The notes below the pieces were generated by a model. It searched no databases, was not told the origin of the DNA, and saw nothing but the letters and a program-made list of their open reading frames with translations. A stretch of DNA of 64,000 nt from Paenibacillus sp. FSL H8-0537 (GTDB lineage Bacteria > Bacillota > Bacilli > Paenibacillales > Paenibacillaceae): the NCBI RefSeq assembly GCF_038051995.1, contig NZ_CP150290.1, forward strand, positions 3,400,001 to 3,464,000, written 5' to 3'. This document shows positions 1-8,932 of the stretch, piece after piece. Both the position numbers and the translations under genes were made by a program. Each line of letters opens with the position of its first letter. Position 1 is the stretch's first letter.

Positions 1-129
1 AAATAAAGAAAAGTGATATTTAATTATCACATTGATAAATATCGACCATTGAATGGTTTAATTCTAGGTTTTACAATTAAAATTGTCAAATGCAATAGAA
101 ATTCAGTCCTTTACAAAGGAGACAACGAT

Positions 130-819
130 ATGAAAACATTAGTAATAATTGGAGCAGGCAAGGGATTGGGCTTGTCCTTGGCGAAGCGTTTTGGTAAGGA
201 AAACTTTCAGGTGGCAATAGTTGCGCGAAATGCTGGTAAGCTGCAAGAAATGGTAGACGAGCTAAAAGCCGTTGGTATTGAAGCCTCCTATTTTACAGCT
301 GATATTTACAGCAAAGAACAAATTGAACAGGCCATAACTGGAATTAAAGAAAAGTATGGCCATATTGACGTGCTGGAATTCAGCCCTACACCAGGTCATT
401 TCCCTCCGACTTCTGTATTGGAATTAACGGCGGAGAATGCAAGGGACGTATTGGAAGGCTACGTCGTCAGTGCCATCCACGTTGTCAATGCCGTTCTGCC
501 GGATATGCTCGCCAAGAAGGAAGGTTCCTTACTGTTTACAACCGGGTTATCCGCTATGTATCCCGTTCCAATGATGGGGAATATCGGTATCGCAGGTGCG
601 GGCTTGCGCAATTATTTGGCTAATCTGCATACAGAACTGTCGTCAAAAGGTATATTCGTGGGGCACCGATCTTTAGGTGTTTTTATTAAGGAGCCAGGTA
701 TTGGCACGATCAATGATCCAGATGTGATTGCTAACATGTGGTACCAAGCATATGCAGAGAAAAAGGTATGGGAAGAAGAGTATCCCAAAGGCGTCACCCC
801 TGAAACCGTCGTATTCTAA
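130..819 (+). CDS. Atypical short-chain dehydrogenase/reductase (SDR) family protein
   Basis: This 229-residue protein has an SDR Rossmann fold. The N-terminal dinucleotide loop GAGKGLG is at residues 8-14, followed by an ARN segment typical of NADP binding. The start is the ATG at 130, with AAAGGAG about 8 bases upstream; the reading frame runs further upstream but without a ribosome site. The usual catalytic Tyr-x3-Lys is missing: where YSAAK would align, before the helix GLRNYL, the protein has I152 and G156. It may therefore bind NAD(P) without normal SDR chemistry. The substrate is unknown. It stands alone and faces a regulator remnant. Family is fairly sure, activity is not. Confidence 0.8.
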   Translation: MKTLVIIGAGKGLGLSLAKRFGKENFQVAIVARNAGKLQEMVDELKAVGIEASYFTADIYSKEQIEQAITGIKEKYGHIDVLEFSPTPGHFPPTSVLELTAENARDVLEGYVVSAIHVVNAVLPDMLAKKEGSLLFTTGLSAMYPVPMMGNIGIAGAGLRNYLANLHTELSSKGIFVGHRSLGVFIKEPGIGTINDPDVIANMWYQAYAEKKVWEEEYPKGVTPETVVF

Positions 820-890
820 AAAATTGCAAAAACTTGCTGTAGATTAAGAATGACCTCGCAAAATGGATGATGGGATTGCAGTTCATCCGA

Positions 891-1247
891 TTAGTCTGCG
901 GGGCCATTTTTGATGAATTTTCCAGGAGAAATCCCGTTCACCTTCGTAAAGCTGCGAATAAAATTCGCATAATCACCAAAACCCGATTGATAACAGGCCT
1001 CCGTAATACTCATACCCTCGGTTAAATAATATTTCGACAACTCGATGCGGCGACTGAGAATGTACGCTCGAATGGTGAGTCCGGTGTGCTTTTTAAATTG
1101 CCGACTGATATAGGTACTATTCATGCACAACACTTCTGACAAATGTTCAAGAGTCAGTTCCCTCGCTAGGTTGACCTCAATATAGTTCATCGTGTTGCGA
1201 ACCAGCTCAGGCATAATGTCTGTTGGAACAAAAGTCTCACCCGTCAA
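891..1247 (-). pseudogene. C-terminal remnant of an AraC-family transcription regulator
   Basis: The 118 residues are a complete AraC DNA-binding domain with two helix-turn-helix units: LEHLSEVLCMNSTYISRQFK, then ITEACYQSGFGDYANFIRSF. The N-terminal ligand-binding cupin half is absent. The minus-strand frame continues upstream only to about position 1298, where a stop occurs, and the sequence there is shared with an unrelated plus-strand fragment. A full family member is about 270-300 residues, so this is most likely a gene cut by a rearrangement near 1300. The remaining piece could still be translated from the ATG at 1247. Its target is unknown. Confidence 0.7.
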
Positions 1248-1301
1248 GATTCCGCCGCTCAGTACATTGGGGTGGTCCAGTTCTGGGGGAGTGTTACTTC
1301 A

Positions 1302-1664
1302 GTAGCCAATCCACATATTCATCCTATGTCCAGCAATCTAGTGGATGAGCTGTTTTATTACGTCCAGCAGCGGGAGGAAGCTTATGTTCTTCAGCGCATG
1401 ATGGACACAATTGGCTGGGGCTGTCAGACATACAATCGCTATGATCAGGAATACGGCTATGGAAAAAAAGGATGGATGTCCGAACGGTTCTGCCATTCGG
1501 AAGGACTTGTCACCGAAAAGTACGCGGATGGTACTCCAGCCAGCACCTGGTTCTGTCTGATGCCTTGGGCTGGCGGTTCGGTCATCGAGGGACTTGCTGG
1601 CGACTACTGGGAATATTCACAGACAGAAGATAGCCTGATCAATCATACAACGCATACAACGTGA
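1302..1664 (+). pseudogene. C-terminal remnant of an unidentified, possibly carbohydrate-active protein
   Basis: An open frame of about 120 codons is rich in Trp, Tyr and Gly (for example IGWGCQTYNRY and WFCLMPWAGG) and ends at 1664. The composition resembles the C-terminal end of a glycoside hydrolase, but I do not recognise the family. There is no convincing start codon with a ribosome site, and upstream the frame enters the antisense of the AraC remnant. It looks like the 3' end of a larger gene joined to the broken AraC gene at about position 1300. Confidence 0.4.
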
Positions 1665-1799
1665 GGACGAGGTGGGCACAGGAACGCCAATTCGTGCAGT
1701 TTATTATGGAGAACTTACGTAAAAACATAGCAATAATTGCGGTACTTCCTGCTTGAAATCATCAGTAAAAGGAAGCATGCCCTTATCATTTTCGTGAGA

Positions 1800-1830
1800 T
1801 TTTAAAATAAATCGTGCATCACCCTCATAT
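1800..1830 (+). promoter_or_regulatory. Copy 1 of a 31-bp conserved upstream element
   Basis: The block TTTTAAAAT, three bases, TCGTGCATC, three bases, CTC, one base, TAT matches the copy at 8933 at 25 of 31 positions without gaps. A TATAAT -10 hexamer follows at 1842-1847, 12 bases downstream, so the element sits roughly where an activator site next to a -35 region would. It precedes the module 1 binding-protein gene. The proposed ligand, the regulator at 7161, is inference. Confidence 0.6.
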
Positions 1831-1899
1831 GAACTTCCATTTATAATTGTTACTATAACAGTGTAGAAAGACAATACGGATTGAATTAGGAGGGTTAAG

Positions 1900-3222
1900 A
1901 TGTTGAAATGGAAGCGTTCTCTTACAGTCTTAGCGATGACGGCTTTGCTGGGAACGGCGGCGGCATGCGGCGGAGTGAATAACAATGCAGAATCCACTGC
2001 AGAACCTGCTGGTACTAATGCTGCGTCAACGGCTGCACCTAGCAATGAACCTGTTAAGCTGCGTATTATGTGGTGGGGGTCCCAGCCACGCCATGAGGCG
2101 ACCTTGGCTGCGCTGGAATTGTACACAAAGAACAATCCTAATGTTACGTTTGAGCCGGAATACTCAGGCATGGATGGATATCTGGATAAATTATCGACAC
2201 AGGCTGCCGCTAATAACGCACCGGATGTCGTTCAGCTTGATCCAGGCTGGATGCCGGACTGGATGTCGCGCAACCAATTGGTTGAGCTGGCTCCTGAGGT
2301 TGATATAAGCAAATTCGACGAGAAATTGCTGGCAGGAGGTCAACTTGACGGTAAGCAATACGCTGTTCCATTGGGTTCAGTTGCATTTGGTATGGTGTAT
2401 GACAAGGCTGCAATGGATAAACTCGGTATTGCAAATCCGGTCAATGGCTGGTCATGGGATGATTTCTTCACCTTGGCCAAAGAATCCAAGTCTAAGCTGC
2501 CAAGCGGACAATATTTCACCTTGGATTATGCAGGTAACTACTTTATGTATTCAGCCTACCAATATGCTAAAGGTAAAGGCCAGGTTATCACTAAAGATGG
2601 GCATTTCAATGCAGATCAAGCAACCTATTTGGAATGGACCAAGAAATTTGAAGAGCTGCGCAAGGAGGGACTGGTTCCTCCAGCTGACGTAAACGCATCC
2701 GACAAGGAAAACGATCCGCAAATGGACTTGATGGCCGCGGGTAAGGTTTTGTTCCGGTACAGCTTTTCCAATAATTTAGGCACTTGGGACAGTATTAAAC
2801 CAGGAGCTTATGCACTTGTAACTATGCCGCGTGCAGAAGAAGCAGGCGGATGGCTGAAGCCATCGATGTATCTGTCTGTCTCCAAAAATTCCAAGCATGC
2901 TGAAGAAGCCAAAAAATTCATTAATTGGTTTGTGAATGATCAGGAAGCAGCTAACATTTTGCAGACATTCCGCGGCCTGCCAGCTAACAAGGAAATAGCG
3001 ACCTCTCTGGAAGCAAGCATGAGTGATCTGGATAAGGTTGGTTTAGGTCTCCTCCGTGCTACAGAGCCGGATGGTCAAACCTGGTCGGCTGGAGCAGGCG
3101 GCTGGACAAACTTTATCGATAAAGACTGGGTGCTTGTCAGAGATCAGCTCAGTTTTGAAAAAGTTACGCCTGAGAAAGCCTATGAGCAGCTGAAAGAAGC
3201 CGCGCAATCTTACGAAAAATAA
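1900..3222 (+). CDS. Sugar ABC transporter substrate-binding lipoprotein (module 1)
   Basis: This 440-residue family 1 extracellular solute-binding protein is anchored outside the membrane. It has a basic N-terminus, a hydrophobic stretch and a lipobox ending at Cys23 (LLGTAAAC), then an Asn/Ala/Thr-rich linker. The mature part has the MalE-like opening LRIMWWGSQPRHEATLAALELY and ends in a family-typical KAYEQLKEAAQSYEK segment. The start ATG has AGGAGG 5-10 bases upstream. It belongs with the two permeases at 3403 and 4362; no ATPase is encoded nearby, so a shared MsmX-type ATPase is assumed. Neighbouring xylanases suggest a xylo-oligosaccharide ligand, which is inference. Confidence 0.93.
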   Translation: MLKWKRSLTVLAMTALLGTAAACGGVNNNAESTAEPAGTNAASTAAPSNEPVKLRIMWWGSQPRHEATLAALELYTKNNPNVTFEPEYSGMDGYLDKLSTQAAANNAPDVVQLDPGWMPDWMSRNQLVELAPEVDISKFDEKLLAGGQLDGKQYAVPLGSVAFGMVYDKAAMDKLGIANPVNGWSWDDFFTLAKESKSKLPSGQYFTLDYAGNYFMYSAYQYAKGKGQVITKDGHFNADQATYLEWTKKFEELRKEGLVPPADVNASDKENDPQMDLMAAGKVLFRYSFSNNLGTWDSIKPGAYALVTMPRAEEAGGWLKPSMYLSVSKNSKHAEEAKKFINWFVNDQEAANILQTFRGLPANKEIATSLEASMSDLDKVGLGLLRATEPDGQTWSAGAGGWTNFIDKDWVLVRDQLSFEKVTPEKAYEQLKEAAQSYEK

Positions 3223-3232
3223 TGCAAGAACG

Positions 3233-3262
3233 AAGGCCCGGGGCAGTCTTGCTTCGGGCCTT
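3233..3262 (+). terminator. Hairpin between binding-protein and permease genes
   Basis: AAGGCCCG (3233-3240) pairs with CGGGCCTT (3255-3262) across a 14-base loop just after the binding-protein stop. The following bases are AT-rich but not a clean U tract. It may partly terminate or protect the upstream message so that binding protein exceeds permease. Confidence 0.6.
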
Positions 3263-3309
3263 GCATTTATTTCGGTAAGGAAGTTTAGTTCTTCTTTTTT
3301 ATCGTTATA

Positions 3310-3340
3310 TTTTGAAAGAATTCGAGCATTCCCCTCCTTT
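3310..3340 (+). promoter_or_regulatory. Copy 2 (diverged) of the 31-bp conserved upstream element
   Basis: TTTTGAAAG, AATTCGAGCAT and CCCCTCCTTT align without gaps to the copies at 1800 and 8933, with 22 of 31 identities to the copy at 8933. It ends 62 bases before the first permease start. This suggests the permease-sensor genes have their own regulated promoter besides read-through from the binding-protein gene. Confidence 0.45.
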
Positions 3341-3402
3341 AGCGGGACATATACGGCCTATATACTTAAACTATAAAAATTAAGCACAAGAGGTGACCAC
3401 AG

Positions 3403-4365
3403 ATGAACCGTTCTACAGCCACTATAGCCCAAACTGCTGCGAAAACGAAAAAAAACTCATACTTCAAAAGCAGATGGAACGCTCCGCTAGCAGGATATTT
3501 GTTTATTTCCCCCTGGCTGATCGGGTTTCTAGCGCTTACGGCGTACCCGTTATTCTTATCTCTGTACTATTCATTTACCGATTACACGTTGATGCAGCCG
3601 ATGAAGTGGATCGGGACCCGCAATTATGAGCGTATCTTTACAGCAGATCCCAAATTCATCCAATCCGCTAAGGTAACCTTTACTTATGTGCTGGCGTCCG
3701 TGCCTTTGAAGCTAATAGCCGCTCTCTTTGTAGCTATGATCCTAAGTAAGGCCGTAAAAGGTATCAGCATCTACCGCACAGCGATTTATTTCCCATCACT
3801 CATTGGAGGAAGTATCGGGGTATCACTGCTCTGGCGCAATATTTTTGGTGTAGACGGGGTCTTTAACAAACTGATTGCTGTCTTTGGTTTTGAAGGAAAG
3901 GGCTGGATTACCAATCCCGATACGGCGCTTGGCACGCTGATTCTGCTGACAGTCTGGCAGTTCGGATCTACCATGGTTATTTTTCTGGCAGGACTCAAGC
4001 AAATTCCGAATGATCTGTACGAGGCTTCTTCTGTAGATGGGGCAAGCAAAGTATCCCAATTCTTTAAAATCACGCTGCCGATGCTTTCACCGATTATTTA
4101 TTTCAACCTGATCATGGCAGTCATTGGCGCTTTCCAAATGTTCACCTCCGCATTCGTGATCACGAACGGCGGGCCGATGAATGCCACTTATGTATATGCG
4201 ATGTACTTGTATGAGAGGGCATTCAGCCGCTACGAGCTGGGATATGCTTCGGCACTTGCCTGGATAATGCTATTGGCCATTATTGCAGCTACCGTCCTGA
4301 TTTCCCACACCTCGAAGTATTGGGTATTCTATGAAACAGACACTGGAGGGAGAAAACGCAAATGA
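3403..4365 (+). CDS. Sugar ABC transporter permease, MalF type (module 1)
   Basis: This 320-residue membrane protein has about six transmembrane segments. The first is near residues 25-55 (LAGYLFISPWLIGFLAL). The cytoplasmic EAA loop reads EASSVDGASKVSQFFKITLP, the coupling site for the ATPase. AGAGGTG upstream of the ATG at 3403 serves as ribosome site. It overlaps the next permease gene by four bases (ATGA), so the two are translationally coupled and form one channel with the lipoprotein at 1900. Assignment to the carbohydrate uptake 1 class is firm; the transported sugar is inferred from context. Confidence 0.93.
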   Translation: MNRSTATIAQTAAKTKKNSYFKSRWNAPLAGYLFISPWLIGFLALTAYPLFLSLYYSFTDYTLMQPMKWIGTRNYERIFTADPKFIQSAKVTFTYVLASVPLKLIAALFVAMILSKAVKGISIYRTAIYFPSLIGGSIGVSLLWRNIFGVDGVFNKLIAVFGFEGKGWITNPDTALGTLILLTVWQFGSTMVIFLAGLKQIPNDLYEASSVDGASKVSQFFKITLPMLSPIIYFNLIMAVIGAFQMFTSAFVITNGGPMNATYVYAMYLYERAFSRYELGYASALAWIMLLAIIAATVLISHTSKYWVFYETDTGGRKRK

Positions 4366-5210
4366 CAACAACACTAAAATGGAAGTCGGCGCTTCGTCAT
4401 CTGTTCATGATTCTCTTCAGCTTCGTTATGGTTTATCCGGTTATCTGGTGGATCGGTGCTTCACTGAAACACAGCACAGAGCTTACCTCGCCGTCCATTT
4501 TCCCTGCTGCTGCGCAATGGAGCAACTTCACTAAAGGCTGGAACGCGGTTCCCGGACATACGTTTACCGATTTCTATCTTAATACCTTTGGACTTGAACT
4601 TGCTGTAATTGTCACAACATTGTTATCCTGTACACTGGTTGCCTTCGGTTTTGCTAGATTGGATTTTCCGTTGAAAAACTTTTGGTTCTCCATCCTCATG
4701 CTGACATTAATGATGCCTGGACAAGTGCTGATCATTCCTCAATATACCCTGTTTTATCAGCTGGGTTGGGTGAATACGTATCTCCCGTTCATCATTCCCC
4801 ATCTGCTGGCTGGAGGGGCAGGCGGCAGCTTCTTCGTCTTCCTGCTGATCCAATTTATACGCGGTGTTCCCAGAGAACTAGATGAATCTGCCAAAATTGA
4901 CGGGTGCTCCTGGTTCGGAATCTTCTGGAGAGTGGTCATGCCTCTTGCTTTTCCGGCAATTGTTACCGTGACCATCTTCTGCTTCCTGTGGAATTGGGAC
5001 GATTTCCTGGGTCATCTCCTGTATATCAACACAGTAGACAAATATACGGTCGGCCTGGCGCTTCGAATGATCAATGATTCTCAGTCTGCTCAGGAGTGGG
5101 GTCAGCTGCTTGCCATGTCACTAGTGTCTATTCTTCCGGCAACCATCCTCTTTATGTTTCTCCAGAAGTATTTTGTGGAAGGGATTGCAACGACTGGAAT
5201 TAAAGGATAA
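4362..5210 (+). CDS. Sugar ABC transporter permease, MalG type (module 1)
   Basis: This 282-residue partner permease has six predicted transmembrane segments. It opens with the MalG-like sequence MILFSFVMVYPVIWWIGASLK. The EAA loop is DESAKIDGCSWFGIFWRVVMPLAFP, and the C-terminus FLQKYFVEGIATTGIKG is typical of the class. Its ATG lies in the stop of the preceding permease gene. It would pair with that permease and the binding protein at 1900. A 16-bp inverted repeat follows the gene. Confidence 0.93.
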   Translation: MTTTLKWKSALRHLFMILFSFVMVYPVIWWIGASLKHSTELTSPSIFPAAAQWSNFTKGWNAVPGHTFTDFYLNTFGLELAVIVTTLLSCTLVAFGFARLDFPLKNFWFSILMLTLMMPGQVLIIPQYTLFYQLGWVNTYLPFIIPHLLAGGAGGSFFVFLLIQFIRGVPRELDESAKIDGCSWFGIFWRVVMPLAFPAIVTVTIFCFLWNWDDFLGHLLYINTVDKYTVGLALRMINDSQSAQEWGQLLAMSLVSILPATILFMFLQKYFVEGIATTGIKG

Positions 5211-5229
5211 GATGTAAAAAAACATCTCT

Positions 5230-5278
5230 CAATAAACGGTAAAGCGTCGAATGCCCTTCGCTGCTTTACCGTTTATTG
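5230..5278 (+). terminator. Strong hairpin after the module 1 permease genes
   Basis: CAATAAACGGTAAAGC (5230-5245) pairs perfectly with GCTTTACCGTTTATTG (5263-5278) around a 17-base loop. No U tract follows on the plus strand, so it may act as an attenuator or mRNA-stabilising stem between transporter and sensor genes. Confidence 0.6.
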
Positions 5279-5311
5279 TGTCTGAACCGGACTTGAAGGG
5301 AGGTCAAGCAT

Positions 5312-7048
5312 TTGCTCAATCCTTTTAAAAAATATAGAATTGACCGTCTGTTTTTTCATAGCTTTGCCATTGTGCTTATTGCAGTAATCGGTGTTACCGC
5401 ATGGACAAGCTACAGCAATTCTTCCAAGGCGCTCGTACAGACCACCTCCCACTACCAGCAACAGCTTCTTGATGAATTGAATAATGAAATTAACACCAAG
5501 CTGGTCATGATCGAACAGATATCACTGTCCAGTTCCCGCGATAGCGAGCTGACCAATTATCTTCTGAACAGACAAGACGAATTTGAGAGATACCGCAGAC
5601 GTGCTGAAGTGGAAAGCGCTCTTGCAAATTTGACTTATGCTATTCCTCTAATCCAAGGAATTGACCTGTATATGGATAATCCAATCCAAAGTGAACGGCA
5701 AAACTATATTCAATTCCGAAATTTTATGGATTTGGATACTAAGGGAAGAGCCGAATGTTTGGCGAAGAACGATTATTGCTGGTCCAAAGAGTATAGGTTC
5801 CCCAGTACGCAGGGCGAGATTCCTGTACTTAGCTTTTACAGAAAAATAGTCTTTGAGAATGACTATTTGGGAGTTCTAGTCGTTCACATCAAAGCCAACG
5901 AAATACGAAAACTGTTAACAGGCAATTCGGATGGATCAAACAGGATCATGGCGGATAGCGAAGGTCAGCAAATTATGAAAATAGGTGATGCGCTGGACCA
6001 GAACGATTGGTCTAGGTGGATTGATGTGAAAAGTAATAAATCCGGTTATGTCCATATTCCGGCAAAAGATGGCTCACATGATACACTGCTCGTCTACTCC
6101 AGAATGGATAATTCCATCTGGACGCTTATTGAATTTACATCCTGGAAACAAATCACGGCAAGCAGCCTGAAGCTGGCAGAATGGATCGGCTTGATCGGTA
6201 TTGCAGCAGTCTTGCTGGTCGTGCTCCTGACCCACTTTTTAAGCAGGCAGTTTACGAAGCCTATCAAAAGGCTTGTAACTGCGATGCGAGTGTACTCCGT
6301 AGGAGGCGACAATGTAGAACTTCCGATGGATTATGAGAATGAATTCGGTTATTTATTCTCTGGTTACCGAAAGCAGAACGAGAGGATTGAAGAACTGTAT
6401 CTCTCTTTGGAGCGCCGTTACGAACAGCAGCGGAAAGCCGAAATTGAGGCACTTCAGGCCAATATTAATCCGCATTTCCTTTATAATATGCTGGATCAAC
6501 TGAACTGGATGGCGATTGAGGCAAGGCAGGATGAACTTAGCCGTATTTTGGAGCTGATGGGTCGTATGTTTCGGATCGGTCTATCCAACGGGAACAGTTT
6601 TATCCCAATAGCTGATGAACTGCTGCATATAAATTGTTATTTGGAAATCCAGCAGCTGCGCTGGGGAGAAGGACTTGAATACAGGATTGAGGCTTCCTCC
6701 GAGCTTCAGACGTTATATATTCCAAAGCTTACACTGCAGCCGTTCGTGGAGAATTCTATCGTTCATGGCTTCAACAAACAGAGAAGCGGCCATGTGTCAA
6801 TCGTAATGGAGATAATTGCTAATACTGTGCACATTGTCATTGATGATAACGGTTCGGGACTAAAGCAGTCTGAAGACAGGCCGCATAACCGTCATACAGG
6901 AGGCTATGGTATACGCAATGTGAGAGAGAGGATTGCCGGATATTTCGGTGTGAGTTATGGAATTGTTCTGGGAGAACGTGAAGAAGGCGGAACAAGAGTG
7001 GAAATCACGCTACCGTTGCTGACAGAGCCACCAAGCAAAAATGACTGA
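5312..7048 (+). CDS. Sensor histidine kinase, YesM type (module 1)
   Basis: This 578-residue membrane sensor has an N-terminal transmembrane helix (about 12-34), an extracytoplasmic sensing region of about 250 residues, a second transmembrane helix near 295-315 and a HAMP segment. The His_kinase domain NINPHFLYNML has phospho-acceptor His388, and the ATPase domain has DDNGSGL and GGYGIRNVRERI. It starts at TTG 5312 with GAAGGGAGGT upstream. With the regulator at 7161 it forms a two-component pair sitting between the transporter and the giant xylanase. The stimulus is probably a xylan fragment, which is inference. Confidence 0.92.
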   Translation: MLNPFKKYRIDRLFFHSFAIVLIAVIGVTAWTSYSNSSKALVQTTSHYQQQLLDELNNEINTKLVMIEQISLSSSRDSELTNYLLNRQDEFERYRRRAEVESALANLTYAIPLIQGIDLYMDNPIQSERQNYIQFRNFMDLDTKGRAECLAKNDYCWSKEYRFPSTQGEIPVLSFYRKIVFENDYLGVLVVHIKANEIRKLLTGNSDGSNRIMADSEGQQIMKIGDALDQNDWSRWIDVKSNKSGYVHIPAKDGSHDTLLVYSRMDNSIWTLIEFTSWKQITASSLKLAEWIGLIGIAAVLLVVLLTHFLSRQFTKPIKRLVTAMRVYSVGGDNVELPMDYENEFGYLFSGYRKQNERIEELYLSLERRYEQQRKAEIEALQANINPHFLYNMLDQLNWMAIEARQDELSRILELMGRMFRIGLSNGNSFIPIADELLHINCYLEIQQLRWGEGLEYRIEASSELQTLYIPKLTLQPFVENSIVHGFNKQRSGHVSIVMEIIANTVHIVIDDNGSGLKQSEDRPHNRHTGGYGIRNVRERIAGYFGVSYGIVLGEREEGGTRVEITLPLLTEPPSKND

Positions 7049-7114
7049 TCCCCGATATGATTAAAGTAAGCGCTTCCTTAGAGGGAGTGAGCGACGGGCG
7101 TGCTTTCGTACTTA

Positions 7115-7154
7115 AGGAGTTTAGGAGTTTAGGAGTTTAGGCGTTTAGGAGGTA
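7115..7154 (+). repeat. Five tandem 8-bp units containing a Shine-Dalgarno-like core
   Basis: The units read AAGGAGTT, TAGGAGTT, TAGGAGTT, TAGGCGTT and TAGGAGGT, with no gaps. They end six bases before the ATG at 7161. The last unit carries AGGAGGT, the working ribosome site; three others carry AGGAG. Copy-number change here would move or multiply potential ribosome docking sites. Confidence 0.9.
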
Positions 7155-7160
7155 AGCGTA

Positions 7161-8780
7161 ATGTGGAAAATCGCAATCATCGATGATGAGCGGCAAGTCC
7201 TTAATGGAATGAAACGGGCGATTCCCTGGGATGAACTGGGAGCAGAGTGGGCTGGAGAGGCTATGAACGGAGAGGACGGCCTGGAGGTAATCCGCCGTAC
7301 CCTACCGGACATTGTAATCACTGATCTTTATATGCCCGTGATGAGTGGGCTGGATATGATGGAGCAGCTGAGGAAGGAAGGATTTAAAGGCAAAATCATT
7401 ATTCTCAGCGGTTATTCGGATTTTGAGCATGCGAGACAAGCTTTAAGGTTTCAAGTGACCGAATATGTATCCAAGCCAATCAGTCTGCCAACGTTAAAAT
7501 CCATTTTGAGCAATGTCGTACAGGAACTGGAGGAGGAGGAGGAGAGGCGAAATAGGCAATGGGAGCTTGAGTTTAAAATGACGCTGTATGAGCCTTTTGT
7601 TGAAAAGGAGTGGGTCCGCTCCGCAGCTGTAGGTACCCTTGACCATGCATATAGAGACAGCACGCGTCTTCCTCCGTCTTATCTTTTTTGGCAGGAATGC
7701 AAGCATGTCACAGTTGGCATCGAGCTGATTCGGGATGAACGAGCCGGATGTCTATCCGTCTCCGATTGGAACCTGTTCCGGTTTGCAGTCAGTAATATTG
7801 CTTGTGAAGTAGCCCGTAAGCTGTTCCCTGATCTGGAATATGCAGAGCTGCACAGTACCCGAGCATTACTGATTATTCACCCGGATGCAGGAAATCTCGA
7901 ACAGTTAGAAAACAAGCTGAAAGAGCTGGGGATCAGGCTGATTGACAGTATTGGCAGTTATCTAAAGCTGATTACACGTATAGGAATCGGGGGAGTGAAG
8001 GATTCATGGACCAACCTCTCAGACTCAACAGAGGAAGCTTTCCGTGCGATGGATCAAAGGGCATTGCGTGCCGCCTCCTCACATGAAGTGTATAGATACC
8101 AGGAGAACAGCAGCAGCGAACCGGGTAATGTCGCCCTCTTTCCGGTCAAATTCTCGTATAAGCTGGCAACAGCAATGAAGGCATCGCAGGAAGTGGAAGC
8201 CCATCAGCTTGTACTGGAATATATAATGGAAATGAAAAATCAAGAGGGGATCTCGCAGGGATACGTACAAATGCTTGGGAGCGAGCTGTGGGGAATTATA
8301 ACCTACTCGCTGTATGAATCCGGCTTGGTACTGGATGACCTGTTCACCAATGACCAGATTGCCAAGGAAATCAATAGCCTGATCGTACCGGACCAGCTGG
8401 CAAGCTGGCTGATGGACAAAATCACCAAGATCTGCAGCAGCAGACAATGGAAAGGAAGCAGCAAGCACCGGCAGGTTGTCGAATTCATGACCAGTTACAT
8501 TCATGAGCACTATGCCGAAGAGCTGACACTCGCCGAGCTGTCGGATAAGGTATACATTTCACGGAACCACTTGTCTATTATTTTTAAAAATATGACCGGA
8601 GAAACCTTTAACAATTACCTGACCCGAGTTCGGATCGAGAAGGCGCGCGAGCTGCTTATGGAGCGGAATATGCTGGTGTATGAAGTGGCGGAGCGGGTCG
8701 GTTATAAGAACATTCCCTACTTCAGCACACTGTTCAAAAAAATAACCGGTATGAATCCTACAGAACTCATAAAAAACTAA
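7161..8780 (+). CDS. Response regulator with AraC-type DNA-binding domain, YesN type (module 1)
   Basis: This 539-residue cytoplasmic regulator has an N-terminal receiver (1-125) with IIDDE acidic residues near 7-9, phospho-acceptor Asp55 (IVITDLYMP) and conserved Lys near 104 (YVSKPIS). A long linker domain of about 300 residues follows. Two AraC-type helix-turn-helix motifs lie at the C-terminus (LTLAELSDKVYISRNHLSII and VYEVAERVGYKNIPYFSTLF). It is the partner of the sensor at 5312. The three 31-bp elements at 1800, 3310 and 8933 are its most likely targets, by proximity only. An unusual repeat sits in its ribosome-site region. Confidence 0.93.
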   Translation: MWKIAIIDDERQVLNGMKRAIPWDELGAEWAGEAMNGEDGLEVIRRTLPDIVITDLYMPVMSGLDMMEQLRKEGFKGKIIILSGYSDFEHARQALRFQVTEYVSKPISLPTLKSILSNVVQELEEEEERRNRQWELEFKMTLYEPFVEKEWVRSAAVGTLDHAYRDSTRLPPSYLFWQECKHVTVGIELIRDERAGCLSVSDWNLFRFAVSNIACEVARKLFPDLEYAELHSTRALLIIHPDAGNLEQLENKLKELGIRLIDSIGSYLKLITRIGIGGVKDSWTNLSDSTEEAFRAMDQRALRAASSHEVYRYQENSSSEPGNVALFPVKFSYKLATAMKASQEVEAHQLVLEYIMEMKNQEGISQGYVQMLGSELWGIITYSLYESGLVLDDLFTNDQIAKEINSLIVPDQLASWLMDKITKICSSRQWKGSSKHRQVVEFMTSYIHEHYAEELTLAELSDKVYISRNHLSIIFKNMTGETFNNYLTRVRIEKARELLMERNMLVYEVAERVGYKNIPYFSTLFKKITGMNPTELIKN

Positions 8781-8827
8781 TAATTGAACTTCCCAAAGCT
8801 AAGCTCTTTTATGGAGAGATTGGAGTG

Positions 8828-8859
8828 AAAAGCCCACTCTCTCTATAACTGGGCTTTTT
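8828..8859 (+). terminator. Rho-independent terminator after the module 1 regulator
   Basis: AAAAGCCCA (8828-8836) pairs with TGGGCTTTTT (8850-8859), ending in a run of five T. It closes the module 1 transcript before the xylanase promoter region. Confidence 0.85.
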
Positions 8860-8932
8860 GCTGTTTGCGAGAGTAAATTCGGCAATAATCAGAAATTTTC
8901 TTTTCGTAAAAAAACAAATCATTATAGTGTTA

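Noticed and set aside
7065..7078. Possible cre site AGTAAGCGCTTCCT before the module 1 regulator
   Set aside because: Both outer bases differ from the CcpA consensus; weaker than the three reported sites.
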